Shown here: piece after piece, positions 63,386-64,000 of the stretch
Layout: each line of letters opens with the position of its first letter
How positions within the stretch are numbered: position 1 is the stretch's first letter
Assembly (NCBI GenBank): GCA_963681505.1
Contig: OY811983.1
Location: forward strand, 3,206,615-3,270,614
Origin: Eunapius fragilis
Taxonomy: Eukaryota; Porifera; Demospongiae; Spongillida; Spongillidae
DNA: 64,000 nucleotides
Direction: 5' to 3'
Position numbers and translations under genes: made by a program
The notes under the pieces: generated by a model
The model's input: the letters and a program-made list of their open reading frames with translations, nothing else
Told to the model about the DNA's origin: nothing
Databases searched by the model: none

Positions 63386-64000
63386 TAGCCTCCTTCCAGG
63401 CTACCATTCCTCTCCTAGGCTCTCGTGTACTACACCAAGGTTCAGTGACACAACAAGATTACTGGAGAATACTGAATAGAGCTGACGTTGTGGTCTCCAC
63501 AGCTAAGCATGAGTTCTTTGGAGTTGCCATGTATGTAGGCACCTAGAGTGGGTACTTGTACGAGTGCCTGATTATGACTTCTGTGGTCCCACACACCAAG
63601 GGTATCCTGTTGGCTATATGAGAAGGGGAAATATTGCCTAGTGGGAACGACCAATTACTCAAAGCATTTGAGTATAGAATTACCATTGCCGTACCGCATA
63701 TGACTTTTACCATTGCCGTACCGCATATGACTTGTCAGGCCAGGTATCCCCTCACCCTAGCTACGCCCCCTTTGTACTACCACCATGTAACCTCTTGTCA
63801 TCACCACCCAAGGCTATTTACCTTCTACATGCACACACTTTTGATTTGTAATTCAAGAAGGTAATTTGCTGTGGTGATACATTATCAGATTAAATTCCCC
63901 AGTAATTGATGGTGGGAGGGGTGGTGTAGATGGGATACAAGTTACAGCGTACTCTTAAAGGAAACAGAGGGATGCATGGCACAGAAACTGTAATTCAACC
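59595..64000 (+). CDS. QTMAN: tRNA-queuosine mannosyltransferase (GTDC1), 3' end beyond window
   Basis: GT-B glycosyltransferase that adds mannose to queuosine in tRNA-Asp, formerly GTDC1. Exons: 59595-59788, 60015-60182, 60631-60833, 61624-61672, 62341-62450 and one ending 63530 (starting at 63400 or 63419). Landmarks: [81 protein letters not shown] and [17 protein letters not shown]. The join 60833/61624 is phase-correct and directly links the two Rossmann halves, without the roughly 100-residue low-complexity linker of the human protein. An exon corresponding to human DIFSEAKKA may be missing between 62450 and 63400. The C-terminal exons are not in the window. Confidence 0.92.
59961..60012. 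repeat. Poly-C followed by (CA)n in QTMAN intron 1
   Basis: A C run of more than 20 followed by CA units up to the exon 2 acceptor, of which the CA tract forms part. Confidence 0.92.
60356..60555. repeat. Poly-G (60356-60378) and poly-C (60541-60556) in QTMAN intron 2
   Basis: A long G run and a C run about 170 bp apart in the same intron. The transcript could pair them, perhaps as the decayed ends of a MITE. Confidence 0.85.
61130..61585 (+). repeat. 24-bp minisatellite, about 19 copies, QTMAN intron 3
   Basis: Unit ACTTAACACCTCTGATGGTC plus CACA, with alternating variants (CACA, CCCA, AATA). Being a multiple of three without stops it gives long frames on both strands (LTPLMVHN repeats and their mirror), which I regard as non-coding. 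Confidence 0.95.
61687..62090 (+). repeat. 29-bp minisatellite ending in its own inverted copies
   Basis: About 12 direct copies of CCATCTTCATGTGTGTACCC TACCACCAG run to about 62028, then after CAAA two copies follow in inverted orientation (GGGTGCACACATGAAGATGG, and GGTAGGGTACACACATGAAG). The end of the array can fold into a hairpin of more than 25 bp. Confidence 0.93.
62110..62340. repeat. CA-rich ACATGTACAC repeats
   Basis: Irregular tandem ACACACATGTACACACACCAC-type units that end at the acceptor of the QTMAN exon at 62341. Confidence 0.85.
62451..63399. other. QTMAN intron; poly-C and (CA)n tracts
   Basis: A poly-C run is at 62948-62970 and a CA tract at 63301-63383. The tract ends shortly before the last QTMAN exon in the window. 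No other exon could be confirmed. Confidence 0.6.
63531..64000. other. QTMAN intron continuing past the window end
   Basis: No exon corresponding to the next conserved block of the family (the segment after FFGVAM) is present. Contains a short direct repeat of ATTGCCGTACCGCATATGAC at 63686 and 63712. Confidence 0.6.

Overview
This looks like nuclear DNA of an early-branching invertebrate animal, most likely a sponge. The genes have many short GT-AG introns, all recognisable proteins are animal orthologues, and the DNA is AT-rich and crowded with microsatellites, homopolymer G/C runs, minisatellites and small inverted-repeat elements. The sponge assignment is inference; the eukaryotic, metazoan character is seen directly.

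Layout. 0-9.4 kb: mostly non-coding and repeats, with a decayed genomic copy of the last six exons of a histidine ammonia-lyase gene (4.78-6.14 kb). 9.4-13.7 kb: an inverted-repeat element and an unidentified plus-strand multi-exon gene with a coiled coil. 14.6-18.8 kb: cytosolic-type histidyl-tRNA synthetase on the minus strand. 19.8-25.5 kb: complete 18-exon histidine ammonia-lyase (HAL) on the plus strand. 26-27.3 kb: a broken reverse-transcriptase-type retroelement. 27.4-38.9 kb: a candidate 11.5 kb DNA transposon bounded by near-identical inverted repeats. It carries eleven 182-bp tandem repeats and one roughly 40-exon gene that joins a PHD finger, a DDE-type transposase-like core, a ubiquitin-specific-protease (USP) domain and a Ulp1-type SUMO-protease domain. 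39-41.5 kb: smaller element remnants. 43.97-52.96 kb: a 21-exon far-upstream-element-binding (FUBP/KSRP) KH protein, minus strand. 53.3-58.2 kb: a compact housekeeping cluster of ACTR6 (plus), a possible small membrane protein (minus), EXOSC4/RRP41 (plus) and ETF1/eRF1 (minus). 59.6 kb to the end: GTDC1/QTMAN, the queuosine-tRNA mannosyltransferase, cut by the window edge.

The host genes are not a pathway cluster, although HARS and HAL both use histidine and several neighbours act in RNA or translation (HARS, FUBP, EXOSC4, ETF1, QTMAN). FUBP/ACTR6 and the small membrane ORF/EXOSC4 are divergent pairs with short shared promoters. EXOSC4 and ETF1 meet tail to tail 124 bp apart. Exon boundaries were set by hand from GT-AG sites, reading phase and family alignment from memory. 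They are internally phase-consistent but have no transcript support.
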